DNA from: RPQJ01 sp963698735
Lineage (GTDB): Bacteria; Pseudomonadota; Gammaproteobacteria; Steroidobacterales; Steroidobacteraceae
Length of the DNA stretch: 64,000 nucleotides
Assembly (NCBI GenBank): GCA_963698735.1
Contig: CAVOSA010000021.1
Coordinates: forward strand, 62,001 to 126,000
Direction: 5' to 3'
The position numbers and the translations under genes were made by a program. Position 1 is the first letter of the stretch; the number at the start of each line of letters is the position of its first letter. The notes beneath the pieces are model-generated. The model was given only the letters and a program-made list of their open reading frames with translations, was not told the DNA's origin and did not search any database. Positions 1 through 7,840 of the stretch are shown here, one piece after another.

Positions 1-372
1 CGGCACGAAGCGGTCATTCTCCTGCGGGAAGAACGCCGTGCCGCCGAACTGCAGGTAGTCGACGCGCACGTCCACTCCGCGGAGCGCAGGATCGTTCGAG
101 TCGAGCTCACTCGTCTGCGACGAGTACAGGAGTTCGTAGAACGACTGCCTGTCGCGGTAGAGCCCGAGGTCGAGCCCGAAGCTCGCGCCCGATCCGAGGT
201 CTACGGAGCTGTCGTTGCCTTCGGCGTTGGTGACGTCGAAGCCGCCCCCCATGCGCGCACCGACGAACGGAGTGAATTCGAATACCGGCGACTCGGCCCG
301 CACGACGGCGGACGTCGCGAGCAGCGCGGTCGCCGCAAGCAGGGGGGCAACGGACCGGAGCATCGAAATCAT
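1..372 (-). CDS. Outer-membrane beta-barrel protein, N-terminal part (runs off the left edge)
   Basis: The frame is open from an ATG at 372 to base 1, giving 124 residues with no stop, so the gene is cut by the window edge. The start reads MISMLRSV and is followed by an Ala/Leu-rich signal peptide ending near VVRAES at about residue 28. The mature part has alternating short segments such as FEFTPFVGARMGGGF and FYELLYSSQTSEL, with the Gly/aromatic pattern of a small outer-membrane barrel (OmpA/OmpW-like size class). The exact family cannot be fixed from the N-terminus alone. It diverges from the DUF4404 gene across 134 bp. Confidence 0.75.
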   Translation of the reverse strand, partial: MISMLRSVAPLLAATALLATSAVVRAESPVFEFTPFVGARMGGGFDVTNAEGNDSSVDLGSGASFGLDLGLYRDRQSFYELLYSSQTSELDSNDPALRGVDVRVDYLQFGGTAFFPQENDRFVP

Positions 373-506
373 GGTGTCTCCCGCGATTGTTCCAACTTCG
401 GCATTCTAGTTGCCGGCAGCGCGGCGGAGTCCGGTTTTTCCACACCCGTGTCCACACCGGCCACTGCTACACTCCTCGTGGAAGGCGTGAATCGCCGGAG
501 GATGCA

Positions 507-773
507 ATGAGCGACCTGCAACAGACGCTGCGTGAACTGCACCGCGAACTTGCGGACGCACGGCAACTCGATCCCAGCGACCGTGCCATGCTGGAAGCGG
601 CGATTGGCGACATCCAGCAGGCGCTGGAGCAGACGAGCGCGCCGGAAGCCGGTCCGGCCGCGGCACCGGCCGACGCCCTGGAAGGGGCCGCCGTACGGCT
701 GGAAGTCGGGCACCCCGGACTCGCCGGAGCCCTGCGTTCGCTGGCCGACGCGCTCGCCAAGGCCGGCATCTGA
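507..773 (+). CDS. DUF4404 family protein
   Basis: An 88-residue acidic protein starting MSDLQQTLRELHREL. The ATG at 507 follows a GGAGG at about 497-501, so the longer upstream frame is not needed. The N-terminal half is a predicted amphipathic helix with LDPSDRAMLEA, then a Pro/Ala-rich linker, then a C-terminal segment with HPGLAGALRSLADAL. That layout matches the small DUF4404 proteins of gamma- and betaproteobacteria. No biochemical function is established for the family. There is no signal peptide or membrane segment, so it is probably cytoplasmic. Confidence 0.8.
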   Translation: MSDLQQTLRELHRELADARQLDPSDRAMLEAAIGDIQQALEQTSAPEAGPAAAPADALEGAAVRLEVGHPGLAGALRSLADALAKAGI

Positions 774-839
774 ATCTCGCGAATTGACTGATTTATAAGT
801 AATTTCCAGGCCCCAGGAGCCCGGCCGGGCGGGCCTGTC

Positions 840-848
840 TGGTATCAT
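840..848 (+). promoter_or_regulatory. Extended -10 element (TGGTATCAT)
   Basis: TGGTATCAT fits an extended -10 (TGnTATnAT) and lies 31 bp before the GTG chosen for the next gene. No clear -35 is visible, as expected for extended -10 promoters. Transcription would begin near 855, which argues against a TTG start at 855. Confidence 0.45.
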
Positions 849-878
849 CGCGGTTTGCCAACTGATCGCATCTGCACC

Positions 879-1193
879 GTGACCGCCAACACACAAACCG
901 AAGACGCTCAGGCCTTTGACGAGGCGTTCAGCCGCGCCGTCGATCTCGGCAACCAGATCGCCGACGGCGACGACAAGGCCGACCTGTGGGACATCGCGGA
1001 CGGCCTGCTCGCGGGCGCCGTGCAGTACTGGCTGTACACGCGGCAGCCCTGTGGCGACCCGCACTGCGAGGACTGCCTGGCCATCGGCACCGCAGAAGCT
1101 CGCGTCGCTGAGTTGCGCCGCCTCATCGAGCAGTTCTCGGAAGAGAGCCAGTACTTCCATTCCCCGACCGATTCGAACGTCGGGCGCGCCTGA
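879..1193 (+). CDS. Hypothetical small protein with a Cys-rich CGDPHCEDC motif
   Basis: A 104-residue acidic protein read from a GTG at 879 (MTANTQTED). A TTG at 855 would add eight residues but coincides with the expected transcription start. The N-terminal part is helical and rich in Asp, with DLGNQIADGDDKADLWDIADG. Near the middle is RQPCGDPHCEDCLAIGT, three cysteines and a histidine that could bind a metal ion. The C-terminal part is helical (AEARVAELRRLIEQF). There is no signal peptide. I do not recognise a named family. The codon use fits its neighbours, and its own promoter element lies upstream. Confidence 0.6.
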   Translation: MTANTQTEDAQAFDEAFSRAVDLGNQIADGDDKADLWDIADGLLAGAVQYWLYTRQPCGDPHCEDCLAIGTAEARVAELRRLIEQFSEESQYFHSPTDSNVGRA

Positions 1194-1281
1194 CGCGTAA
1201 CTGCGCGTTTGCGCGACGAATCGAGCGCGACGCCGGCACCCAGCAGCGCGAGCATGCCCCTCCAGTACCGGAGGGTTCGTC

Positions 1282-1839
1282 GTGCCTCACCTCAACATCC
1301 GCTTCGTGCTGCTCGCCTCGCCGGTGTTCCTGGCGCTGGGCGCGCAGCAGGCCCAACCGGCTCGAGTGCTGCCACTGCCTGAGGTCGACACGCCGTCGGG
1401 CGGCGGCGGCTCGGTAGTGCTCGAGCCGGTCAAAGAGCGCGCTGTGCCGTCGCGCCGCCGCGTCTTCAGCTGTGTCTCACCGGGACTGGTAACGTTCTCG
1501 GACCGGCCGTGTGGACCGTCACCTGATGTGCGGGAACTGAAGCTGGACGCGCCCGGGCCGCCGCCCTCGGGCGGGGCCCCGACCGTGGCAAAGCACAAGG
1601 ATGCGCCGGGTCCTCGCACCACCGCCAAGGAACATGACGACGAGGAGCCTGCCAACACGGCGATGAAACACGCCGAGAAGTGCCGAAAACTCGAGGCTGC
1701 GGTCGCTGCAGATCGATTCGCGCATGCGCTCCGGCTACTCCGCGCGCGAAGCCGGGCGGCTCTGGGACCGCTGGCGCGAGGCGAAAGCCCGGCTGCAGGA
1801 GGCCGACTGCTGACGTGCTTGTGTAGAATCGGGGGCTGA
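1282..1839 (+). CDS. DUF4124-like exported protein with a C-terminal frameshift
   Basis: Read from a GTG at 1282 with GAGGG 7 bp upstream. The N-terminus is a hydrophobic leader (FVLLASPVFLALGAQ). The segment VFSCVSPGLVTFSDRPCG resembles the DUF4124 periplasmic module, which reads like Y.C...G...FSD.PC. After KCRKLEAAVA, near 1706-1709, the frame stops making sense. One base over, the sequence continues as QIDSRMRSGYSAREAGRLWD and on to a natural TGA at 1811-1813, a typical C-terminal helix in these proteins. The protein encoded as given is therefore 185 residues with a scrambled tail. One extra base in GCTGCAG would explain it, either as mutation or as an assembly error. Confidence 0.65.
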   Translation: MPHLNIRFVLLASPVFLALGAQQAQPARVLPLPEVDTPSGGGGSVVLEPVKERAVPSRRRVFSCVSPGLVTFSDRPCGPSPDVRELKLDAPGPPPSGGAPTVAKHKDAPGPRTTAKEHDDEEPANTAMKHAEKCRKLEAAVAADRFAHALRLLRARSRAALGPLARGESPAAGGRLLTCLCRIGG

Positions 1840-1882
1840 AGCGCGGCATGACGACGTATGCGCGCAGCAAGGTGGTCCCAGC

Positions 1883-2647
1883 ATGAATTCCCTGCCCACG
1901 ATGCCCTCGGCCCTGCGCCTGGCGGCGCTGGCCTGCCTCGCGCTGTTCGCGACGACCGCATGCCAGCGCAAGGAACCGCCGGCGACGGCAGCAGTGGAAT
2001 CCCAGCCAGCGGCGCCGGCGGCAACGCCCGCCCCGGCCGCGGCGCCTGCTCCTGCGGCGGACGACGTGCCCGAAGGCGTGCTGCGCGCCTACGTGTGGCA
2101 GTGCCAGGACGGGCAGAAGCTCGTCATGCGCAACCTGTTCCGCGAAAAGGCCATCGCCATCGATTTCCACGATGGCACGCGCCGCCTCGACCAGACAGTC
2201 AGCGCCTCGGGCGCGCGCTATGCGGACAGCGTCGTCGTGTTCTGGACCAAGGGCAGCACGGCCACGCTCGAACGCCAGGGCGCGCCAGCGGTGACGTGCG
2301 AGGAGCGGCGCGCCGAGTCGCTGCGCGAGGACGCGAGGCTGCGCGGCGTCGTCTATCGCGCGCTCGGCAACGAACCGGGCTGGATTCTCGAGGTGGGGCC
2401 GGCCGGCAAACTGAGCTGGGTGACCAACTGGGGCCAGGATCGCTACGATTTCGACCAGGCCCAGGCGGCCACGCTGGCCGACGGCGCGGTCGTCTTTACC
2501 GCGCAGCAGGGCGCTGACTCGATCAAGGCGACCATCAAGGCGGAGCGCTGTATCGACGACGGCGAAGTCGAGTTCGACCACGTCGCGACGGTCGAATCCG
2601 GCGGGCGGACGTTGCGAGGTTGCGGTTCGCGGCTCAACGCCAGGTAA
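1883..2647 (+). CDS. MliC/COG3650-type envelope lipoprotein
   Basis: 254 residues. The signal peptide ends in a weak lipobox, TTAC at residues 24-27, so it is probably a lipoprotein. A Pro/Ala linker (about 32-62) leads into an MliC-like domain (about 65-125: YVWQCQDGQKLVMR and VVVFWTKGSTATLE), the fold of membrane-bound inhibitors of C-type lysozyme. A second domain (about 150-254: YRALGNEPGWILEV, LSWVTNWGQDRYDF) matches COG3650-type proteins, and four cysteines in the mature part could pair. The likely role is envelope protection, possibly lysozyme inhibition, but that is family inference. AAGGTGG at about 1870 supports the start. Confidence 0.75.
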   Translation: MNSLPTMPSALRLAALACLALFATTACQRKEPPATAAVESQPAAPAATPAPAAAPAPAADDVPEGVLRAYVWQCQDGQKLVMRNLFREKAIAIDFHDGTRRLDQTVSASGARYADSVVVFWTKGSTATLERQGAPAVTCEERRAESLREDARLRGVVYRALGNEPGWILEVGPAGKLSWVTNWGQDRYDFDQAQAATLADGAVVFTAQQGADSIKATIKAERCIDDGEVEFDHVATVESGGRTLRGCGSRLNAR

Positions 2648-2684
2648 GGCAACCGAGCCGGGGTTGCGCCGTCGACGCGCGGCG

Positions 2685-3560
2685 TCACTCGTCGGGCAGC
2701 GGGATTCGCTCCGGGTCACCGGGCACCGACGCGAACCGGCGCTCCCGCCAGTCGCGCTTCGCGGTTTCGATGCGCTCGCGTGAACTCGATACGAAGTTCC
2801 AGTAGATGTGACGCGGGCCGTCGAGCGGCGCACCGCCCGCCAGCATGAGACGCGAAGGCTCGACGGCCCGCACCGCCACCGAGCCGGGCGCGAGCACGAC
2901 GAACTGTCCCTCGGCGAAGCGCTCGCCGTCGATTTCAACGCAACCCTGCGCGACGTAGCAGGCGCGCTGCTCGTGCTCGGCGTCCACGTCGATCGCCGCG
3001 CCGGCAGCAAGCAGAGCGTCCACGTAAAGAGTCGGCGAGAACACGTCGACCGGCGAGCGCCGGCCGTAGGCCGTGCCCAGGATCACCGTCAACGTCACGC
3101 CGGCCCGCTCGACGCGCGGCAGGCTGGCTGCAGCGTGATGCGCAAAGGACGGCTCGCGCTCTTCCTCGGCACGCGGCAAGGCCACCCAGGTCTGGATGCC
3201 ATGCGCCCGCGTGCGGCCGGCAGCATCGCGTACCTCGGGCGGCGTGCGCTCCGAGTGCACGATGCCGCGGCCTGCCACCATCCAGTTGACGTCGCCCGGC
3301 CGGATCACCTGCGCCGTGCCGAGACTGTCGCGATGCAGGAACGCGCCTTCGAACAGGTACGTCACGGTGGCGAGCCCGATGTGCGGGTGCGGTCGCACGT
3401 TGACGCCCTGCTGCGGCCCGAACTCCGCCGGACCCATGTGATCGAAGAATATGAACGGGCCGACCGTCTGCAGGCCGGGCGCGGGCAACACGCGACGCAC
3501 GGCAAAATCGCCGAGGTCGCGCGGCCGCGGCTCGATGACCTGCTGGACGGTGCTGGACAT
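2685..3560 (-). CDS. Pirin family cupin protein
   Basis: 291 residues with the bicupin layout of pirins. The N-terminal domain carries the pirin signature around RPHPHIGLATVTYLFEG. His58, His60, His102 (GIVHSE) and Glu104 occupy the four iron-ligand positions of characterised pirins, so the metal site looks intact. The C-terminal cupin contains PTLYVDALLAAGA. Bacterial pirins are cytosolic, some act as quercetin dioxygenases and others regulate pyruvate metabolism, so the substrate is unknown. It is the third gene of a leftward run, 9 bp after the M49-like peptidase, and is convergent with the lipoprotein gene. Confidence 0.9.
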   Translation of the reverse strand: MSSTVQQVIEPRPRDLGDFAVRRVLPAPGLQTVGPFIFFDHMGPAEFGPQQGVNVRPHPHIGLATVTYLFEGAFLHRDSLGTAQVIRPGDVNWMVAGRGIVHSERTPPEVRDAAGRTRAHGIQTWVALPRAEEEREPSFAHHAAASLPRVERAGVTLTVILGTAYGRRSPVDVFSPTLYVDALLAAGAAIDVDAEHEQRACYVAQGCVEIDGERFAEGQFVVLAPGSVAVRAVEPSRLMLAGGAPLDGPRHIYWNFVSSSRERIETAKRDWRERRFASVPGDPERIPLPDE

Positions 3561-3569
3561 GCCGGCGCC

Positions 3570-5231
3570 CTACTTGAGCCCCAGCACGGACTTGCCCTGG
3601 TTGAACGTTACGTCCACCGGGATGTTGCGCGCCGCGAGACGAGCAAGATCCGTCGCGAGGTCCGGCCGGATCACGCCGAGTTCCTTCGCCAGCTTGTCCA
3701 CTCCGGCGTAGTCACCGTCGCCCTGCAGTTTCAGGATCAGCGCGGACAGTTCGTCCATCGCCTGCCTGGTCTTCGCCATGTCCACGCGGTAACGGCCGCT
3801 GGCATCGCGCGTGAAGGCGCCGCGGTCGGCGAAGAAGTTGAAGCGCAGCATGTTTGCGCGGCCGTGCGCGGAAGCGGCGCCAAAACGCACGGAGCGGAAG
3901 ATACCTGTCATGAAGGTGACGTAGTAGTCTTCCAGCGAACCGCTGACTTCGCCCTGCTCGTGCAGCCTGGTGATCATGTAGAGACCAAGGATGTCGGCCT
4001 TGCCCTCCTCGAGCCCGCTGCCGAGTTCCTTGAGTGCGTCGCGCACGGTGCCCTTGCCGTCGATCGTGTTCTTGATGCCGAGGCCGTGCGCCACTTCGTG
4101 AAACATGGTATCGGCGAAGAAGGCGTCGAACGTGACGTGCTTGCGCTGTTCAGGCACGATCAACTCGTCGGCGATCGGCACCATTATCTTGTCGAACTTG
4201 GCGCGCATGGCGTTCTTGAGCTGCAACCGGCGCGTGCCCTTCTCGAGCTGCACCTGCTCGTCGTTGGGCAGGTTGATCGCGATGGTCTTCGAGCCGGCAT
4301 TGCAGTCGCCCGCGTAGTAGAGGACGTCGTATGCGTTGAGGTCGGAGTCGGTGCCGGGCTTTTCGGCCTTGTATGCCGCTGCCACCGGCAGGCCCTGCTG
4401 CAGTTCGGGCAGCATGGCGGCGTAGCGCGCGAGCCGCTTGCTCCATTCCATGTCCTTCACCAGAACGTAGGCCTCGTACGCGGCCTTGTAGCCGAACAGC
4501 TGGTCCTCGTAGGTCTCGATCGGGCCGATCACGAGGTCGATGCGATTGGTCTTCATGTCGAGCCAGGCGCGGTCGCTCTCGCGATAATCGTCCGTGCGCA
4601 GCGCACTGGCGCGCAGTTGCAGGTAGCGCTTCAGCCCTGCGTCCTCGGCGAGCGCCGCAGCCTGTTCAAGCAGGCCGGCGGCCTTCTGGACGTCCGCCGC
4701 ATGTTCGACGTGGTACGGCACCGTCACCAGCGCGCCTTTCGCGTCGCGGCGCAACACCGTGTACTCGCTGCGCGATGCCGGCAGGTTGGCGCGCTCGAAT
4801 TCGTCCTTGGTCATGTCGAGCGGGTAGAACTGCGCGCCAGCCGGCTTGGCACCGGCACCGGGCACGAACGGGGCGTTGTCCGCCAGGCGGTCCCAGGGAC
4901 CGTAATTGAGCTGGGCAAAGCGCTGCTGCTGCGCATTTTTGGAGAGGGTCTCCAGCAGCGTCTTGCGGTCGCCGTAGGCCTGCTTCCAGAACAGCCCATC
5001 CATGATGTCGGCGGCGTCGATGAAGAGCCCGAGCATGCGGCGCTCGTTGTCCGTGAGGCCGGACAGGTCGGCGCTGAGCGTGAACGGTGAGTAGATCTCC
5101 GGCCGCGCGGGCACGACAGCCGGCGTCACGCTGGTATCCCTCTGCATTGCTGCTTCTCCGGCTGCGGCCGCGCCGCCACAGATCGTCAAGCCAGCGATGC
5201 CGGCCAGCACCGCATGTCGTATGGTCATCAT
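3570..5231 (-). CDS. M49-like (dipeptidyl-peptidase III-like) zinc peptidase, exported
   Basis: 553 residues. The ATG at 5231 was chosen because GGAG lies about 6 bp before it, and a Sec signal peptide follows (HAVLAGIAGLTICGGAAAAG). His378-Glu-Val-Ala-His382 forms an HEXXH site, and about 25 residues later LEEGKADILG supplies the third ligand in the pattern EExxAD/E typical of M49. Classical M49 enzymes have the six-residue HEXXGH, and a few bacterial members have the five-residue form seen here. The protein probably cleaves peptides in the periplasm. It lies between a zinc-ribbon gene (16 bp upstream) and the pirin gene. Confidence 0.8.
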   Translation of the reverse strand: MMTIRHAVLAGIAGLTICGGAAAAGEAAMQRDTSVTPAVVPARPEIYSPFTLSADLSGLTDNERRMLGLFIDAADIMDGLFWKQAYGDRKTLLETLSKNAQQQRFAQLNYGPWDRLADNAPFVPGAGAKPAGAQFYPLDMTKDEFERANLPASRSEYTVLRRDAKGALVTVPYHVEHAADVQKAAGLLEQAAALAEDAGLKRYLQLRASALRTDDYRESDRAWLDMKTNRIDLVIGPIETYEDQLFGYKAAYEAYVLVKDMEWSKRLARYAAMLPELQQGLPVAAAYKAEKPGTDSDLNAYDVLYYAGDCNAGSKTIAINLPNDEQVQLEKGTRRLQLKNAMRAKFDKIMVPIADELIVPEQRKHVTFDAFFADTMFHEVAHGLGIKNTIDGKGTVRDALKELGSGLEEGKADILGLYMITRLHEQGEVSGSLEDYYVTFMTGIFRSVRFGAASAHGRANMLRFNFFADRGAFTRDASGRYRVDMAKTRQAMDELSALILKLQGDGDYAGVDKLAKELGVIRPDLATDLARLAARNIPVDVTFNQGKSVLGLK

Positions 5232-5247
5232 CTCGTCTCCTGGAGGT

Positions 5248-5550
5248 CTATTTGCGGCCAAACAGCGCTTCGAGTTCGGCTTTCGCCTTGTCGGCCGCGC
5301 TCAGGGCCTCGGGTCGGTAGGCCGTGGGGGTCGGCCGGAAGTAATCGCAGAAATTCGCGGCCTGCTTGTCCTTCACTTCCTCGGCGATGGTCTCGCGGCA
5401 GTGCTTGGCCTTGGACGTGTCGTAGAACTCGCACATGCGACAGACGTGCAGCTCCGCATGGCAGGTCCGGCATTCCTCGAGCCGCCGCAGCGGCAGCGAA
5501 TAATCCGCAAGCGATGCCCCGCATTTCCAGCAGCGCAGTCCGTTGTCCAT
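5248..5550 (-). CDS. Small zinc-ribbon protein
   Basis: 100 residues from the ATG at 5550. The frame can be extended upstream, but the MDNGLRCWKCGASL start matches a domain boundary. Cysteine pairs are CWKC (about 7-10), CRTC, CRMC and later CRE and FCDYF, which would bind one or two zinc ions. The C-terminal half is helical and ends KAELEALFGRK. It is first in the leftward zinc-ribbon/M49/pirin run. The function is unknown; the ribbon could be a nucleic-acid or protein-binding module. Confidence 0.75.
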   Translation of the reverse strand: MDNGLRCWKCGASLADYSLPLRRLEECRTCHAELHVCRMCEFYDTSKAKHCRETIAEEVKDKQAANFCDYFRPTPTAYRPEALSAADKAKAELEALFGRK

Positions 5551-5735
5551 CGCCGCAGCCTCAGGGTTGCGTCGCCGCCGAGGCAAGGACCAGCCCGGCC
5601 AGCACGGCGCGCGGAAGATGCAAGACAGTCATGCGGCGCTCCTGGGAAAGATCGCGCCCTAGCTACGCTCCCCTCCCCGCCTTGTCAATCGGCTGGAGTC
5701 GATTACGCTTGCAGCCCCGGCTCGTGGAATCCCGC

Positions 5736-6272
5736 ATGGCTGTTCGCACCGTCCTCCGCATGGGTCACCCGCTGCTGCAGCAGGTTGCCGCCCCCGTCGA
5801 ACGCTTCGGCACGCCCGAACTGCGCGAACTCGTGGCGGACATGGACGACACCATGCGCGCGCTCAACGGCGCGGGCATCGCGGCTCCGCAGATCGGGGTG
5901 TCGCTGCGCGTCGTCATGTTCGAGATCACGCGCAACCCGCGCTATCCGCAGGCCGAGCCCGTGCCCTGGACGGTGCTGGTGAACCCGGTGCTGGAGCCAC
6001 TCGGCGAGGAACGGGACGAGGCCTGGGAAGGCTGCCTGTCGGTCCCCGGCCTGCGCGGCGTGGTCGAGCGCCATTCGCAGGTGCGCTACCGCGGCGTCGA
6101 CCCGGAGGGCCGGCCGATCGACCGCACCGTCGCGGGCTTTCACGCGCGGGTCGTCCAGCACGAGGTGGACCACCTCGACGGCATCCTGTACCCGATGCGA
6201 GTCACGGACATGCGCCGTTTCGGCTTCGAGGCCGAACTCTTCCCGGACCCCGGCACCCTGCCGCCCGACTGA
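5736..6272 (+). CDS. def: Peptide deformylase
   Basis: 178 residues. Removes the N-formyl group from nascent proteins. All three family motifs are present in order: GAGIAAPQIG (motif I), EGCLSVPG with the metal-binding Cys (motif II), and QHEVDHLDG with the HExxH metal and catalytic residues (motif III). The ATG at 5736 gives MAVRTVLRMGHPLL, the usual deformylase start; the long upstream extension of the same frame is spurious. It is not next to fmt, so this may be a second deformylase copy in the genome, which cannot be judged from the window. Confidence 0.95.
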   Translation: MAVRTVLRMGHPLLQQVAAPVERFGTPELRELVADMDDTMRALNGAGIAAPQIGVSLRVVMFEITRNPRYPQAEPVPWTVLVNPVLEPLGEERDEAWEGCLSVPGLRGVVERHSQVRYRGVDPEGRPIDRTVAGFHARVVQHEVDHLDGILYPMRVTDMRRFGFEAELFPDPGTLPPD

Positions 6273-6383
6273 GGCGACCGGCCGCAACCCCGGCTGCATT
6301 TAGCGCAGTCGATTGCGCAACTCCCCTATTTATGTCGCGCGGGGCGCGGTCGATCCTTGGGCGGTCACTCACGGAAGAATGCG

Positions 6384-6782
6384 ATGACCAGGCACCTCGA
6401 TTCGAAACAGGTTGAGTCGTTGCGGACGGCGATGCGCGAGCGGGCCGCCCAGCTGCGCGAGGAGATCCGCCAGACGCTGCTGAAGAGCGACTCGGAGCAT
6501 TACCTGCAGATCGCGGATTCGGTACGCGACCTCGAGGACGAATCCTTCGCCGACCTGATGGTGGACGTGAGCCTGGCGGAGATCGACCGCGACCTGGAAG
6601 AGCTGCGCGCGATCGAGGCGGCGCAGCTGCGCATGGCCGACGGCAGCTACGGAACCTGCGGAGTCTGTGAGAAACCGATCGACATCAGGCGGCTCGAAGC
6701 CACGCCGCACGCCCCGCGTTGCATCGATTGCCAGACCCTCTACGAGCGGACGCACTTCCAGAAGTTCGGCCACACGCTGTAG
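6384..6782 (+). CDS. DksA/TraR-type zinc-finger protein
   Basis: 132 residues from the ATG at 6384, preceded by GGAAG. The N-terminal two-thirds form a predicted coiled-coil helix (LRTAMRERAAQLREEIR). The C-terminus has a C4 zinc finger, CGVCEKPIDIRR followed 17 residues later by CIDC, then LYERTHFQKFGHTL. This is the layout of DksA-like proteins that enter the RNA polymerase secondary channel. The Asp pair at the coiled-coil tip of true DksA is not obvious, so it is more likely a short paralogue of the TraR/YocK class than DksA itself. Confidence 0.85.
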   Translation: MTRHLDSKQVESLRTAMRERAAQLREEIRQTLLKSDSEHYLQIADSVRDLEDESFADLMVDVSLAEIDRDLEELRAIEAAQLRMADGSYGTCGVCEKPIDIRRLEATPHAPRCIDCQTLYERTHFQKFGHTL

Positions 6783-6792
6783 CGGAGACAGG

Positions 6793-6806
6793 GGACACCT
6801 GTGTCC
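6793..6806. terminator. Short inverted repeat between convergent genes
   Basis: GGACAC-CT-GTGTCC lies in the 26 bp between the stops of the DksA-type gene and the ATP-grasp gene. The stem is only 6 bp and there is no T run, so a terminator role is weak. Confidence 0.25.
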
Positions 6807-6808
6807 GG

Positions 6809-7840
6809 CTAAGTCTCGCGCCACGCAGCGTCGTAGTTCTGGCCGTACTGCATGATCCGCTCCAGCACGGTGTCGTAGCCCATCCCCGCAGCCAGCGCCG
6901 ACGTGGCGAAATCCTCGATCTGCGCAAGGTTCGGGTTGGCGTTGGCCTCGAGCACGTACAGGCTGCCGTCCGGCTTGAGCCGCAGGTCGATGCGCGCGTA
7001 ACCGCTCAGCGAAAGCGCACGGTAGATCCGCCGCGCAACGGCCGCGAGCCGCAGCGGCAGGCCTGCCTGCAGGTCGCGGGCCGGGCCGGTGGCGATGCCG
7101 TGTCGCGTCTGGTAGTTGCGATCCCACTTCACCTTGCGGGTCGCGATCGACATGACGTCCGGCAGCGTCCCGAAACTCAGCTCCCACACGGGCAACGTCG
7201 TCAGGCGGTCGTTGCCCATGACGCCGATGTAGAGCTCGCGCCCCTCGATGTACTCCTCGACCAGCGCATCGGAATTCGTCTGCTCGTGGATGAACTCGAC
7301 GCGCTCGCGCAGCTTCTGCCCGTCATGCACGATCGAGGCCTGCGAGATGCCGAGCGACGCGTCCTCGGTGGCGGACTTCACGAACAGCGGGAACTTGAGC
7401 TTGCGCGGCTCATGGTAGCGGCGCTTGCGCGGCAGCAGCGCGTAACGCGCGGTCGGGATCCGGTGGTAGGCGAGAATCTGCTTCGACAACACCTTGTCGC
7501 GCGAGATCATCATGCCGCGCGGGTTGCAGCCCGTGTACGGCAGGCGCATCAGCTCGAGGAACGCGACCACGTACTGGTCATAGGTGACGATCCCCTGGAA
7601 TTCCTCGAGCAGGTTGAACGCGACGTCGGGCTTCCACTCCATGATCGTCGAGCGCAGTTCGGCGAGGTTGTCCCCCATGCCAAGCACCCTGACTTCGTGC
7701 CCCATGGCCCCGAGCGACGTGGTGACGTCGTACTCGGTGCGCCACTCGTCGATTTCCTGCTGGGAGTAGCCTGCGGTGTGCGCCGGCGGGACCAGCGTTT
7801 CGTGCACCAGCACGAGCACGCGCAGGGGTTTCTTGGTCAT
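6809..7840 (-). CDS. ATP-grasp ligase (D-Ala-D-Ala ligase-like)
   Basis: 343 residues. An N-terminal pre-ATP-grasp Rossmann-like region (VLVLVHETLVPP; GDNLAELRSTIMEWKPDVAF) is followed by an ATP-grasp core. ATP-binding residues sit in FPLFVKSATEDASLGIS and ALVEEYIEGRELYIGVMG, and the metal-binding acidic/Asn set in ARIDLRLKPDGSLYVLEANANPN. All appear intact, so it should form a carboxylate-amine bond. It is unlikely to be the housekeeping Ddl, because it has no cell-wall gene context and sits last in an operon after a metallopeptidase, with which it shares an ATGA overlap (7837-7840). The substrate is unknown; a peptide or amino acid is likely. Confidence 0.85.
   Translation of the reverse strand: MTKKPLRVLVLVHETLVPPAHTAGYSQQEIDEWRTEYDVTTSLGAMGHEVRVLGMGDNLAELRSTIMEWKPDVAFNLLEEFQGIVTYDQYVVAFLELMRLPYTGCNPRGMMISRDKVLSKQILAYHRIPTARYALLPRKRRYHEPRKLKFPLFVKSATEDASLGISQASIVHDGQKLRERVEFIHEQTNSDALVEEYIEGRELYIGVMGNDRLTTLPVWELSFGTLPDVMSIATRKVKWDRNYQTRHGIATGPARDLQAGLPLRLAAVARRIYRALSLSGYARIDLRLKPDGSLYVLEANANPNLAQIEDFATSALAAGMGYDTVLERIMQYGQNYDAAWRET

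Noticed and set aside
2808..5090. 760-residue open frame on the plus strand
   Set aside because: It is antisense to pirin and the M49-like peptidase. It is low-complexity Arg/His/Gly-rich text typical of high-GC shadow frames and lacks any motif, while the minus-strand genes show full family motifs.
6809..7840. Housekeeping D-Ala-D-Ala ligase (Ddl)
   Set aside because: Sequence is ATP-grasp, but the genomic context is not cell-wall related and the gene is part of a coupled phosphatase/peptidase operon, so a different substrate is more likely.
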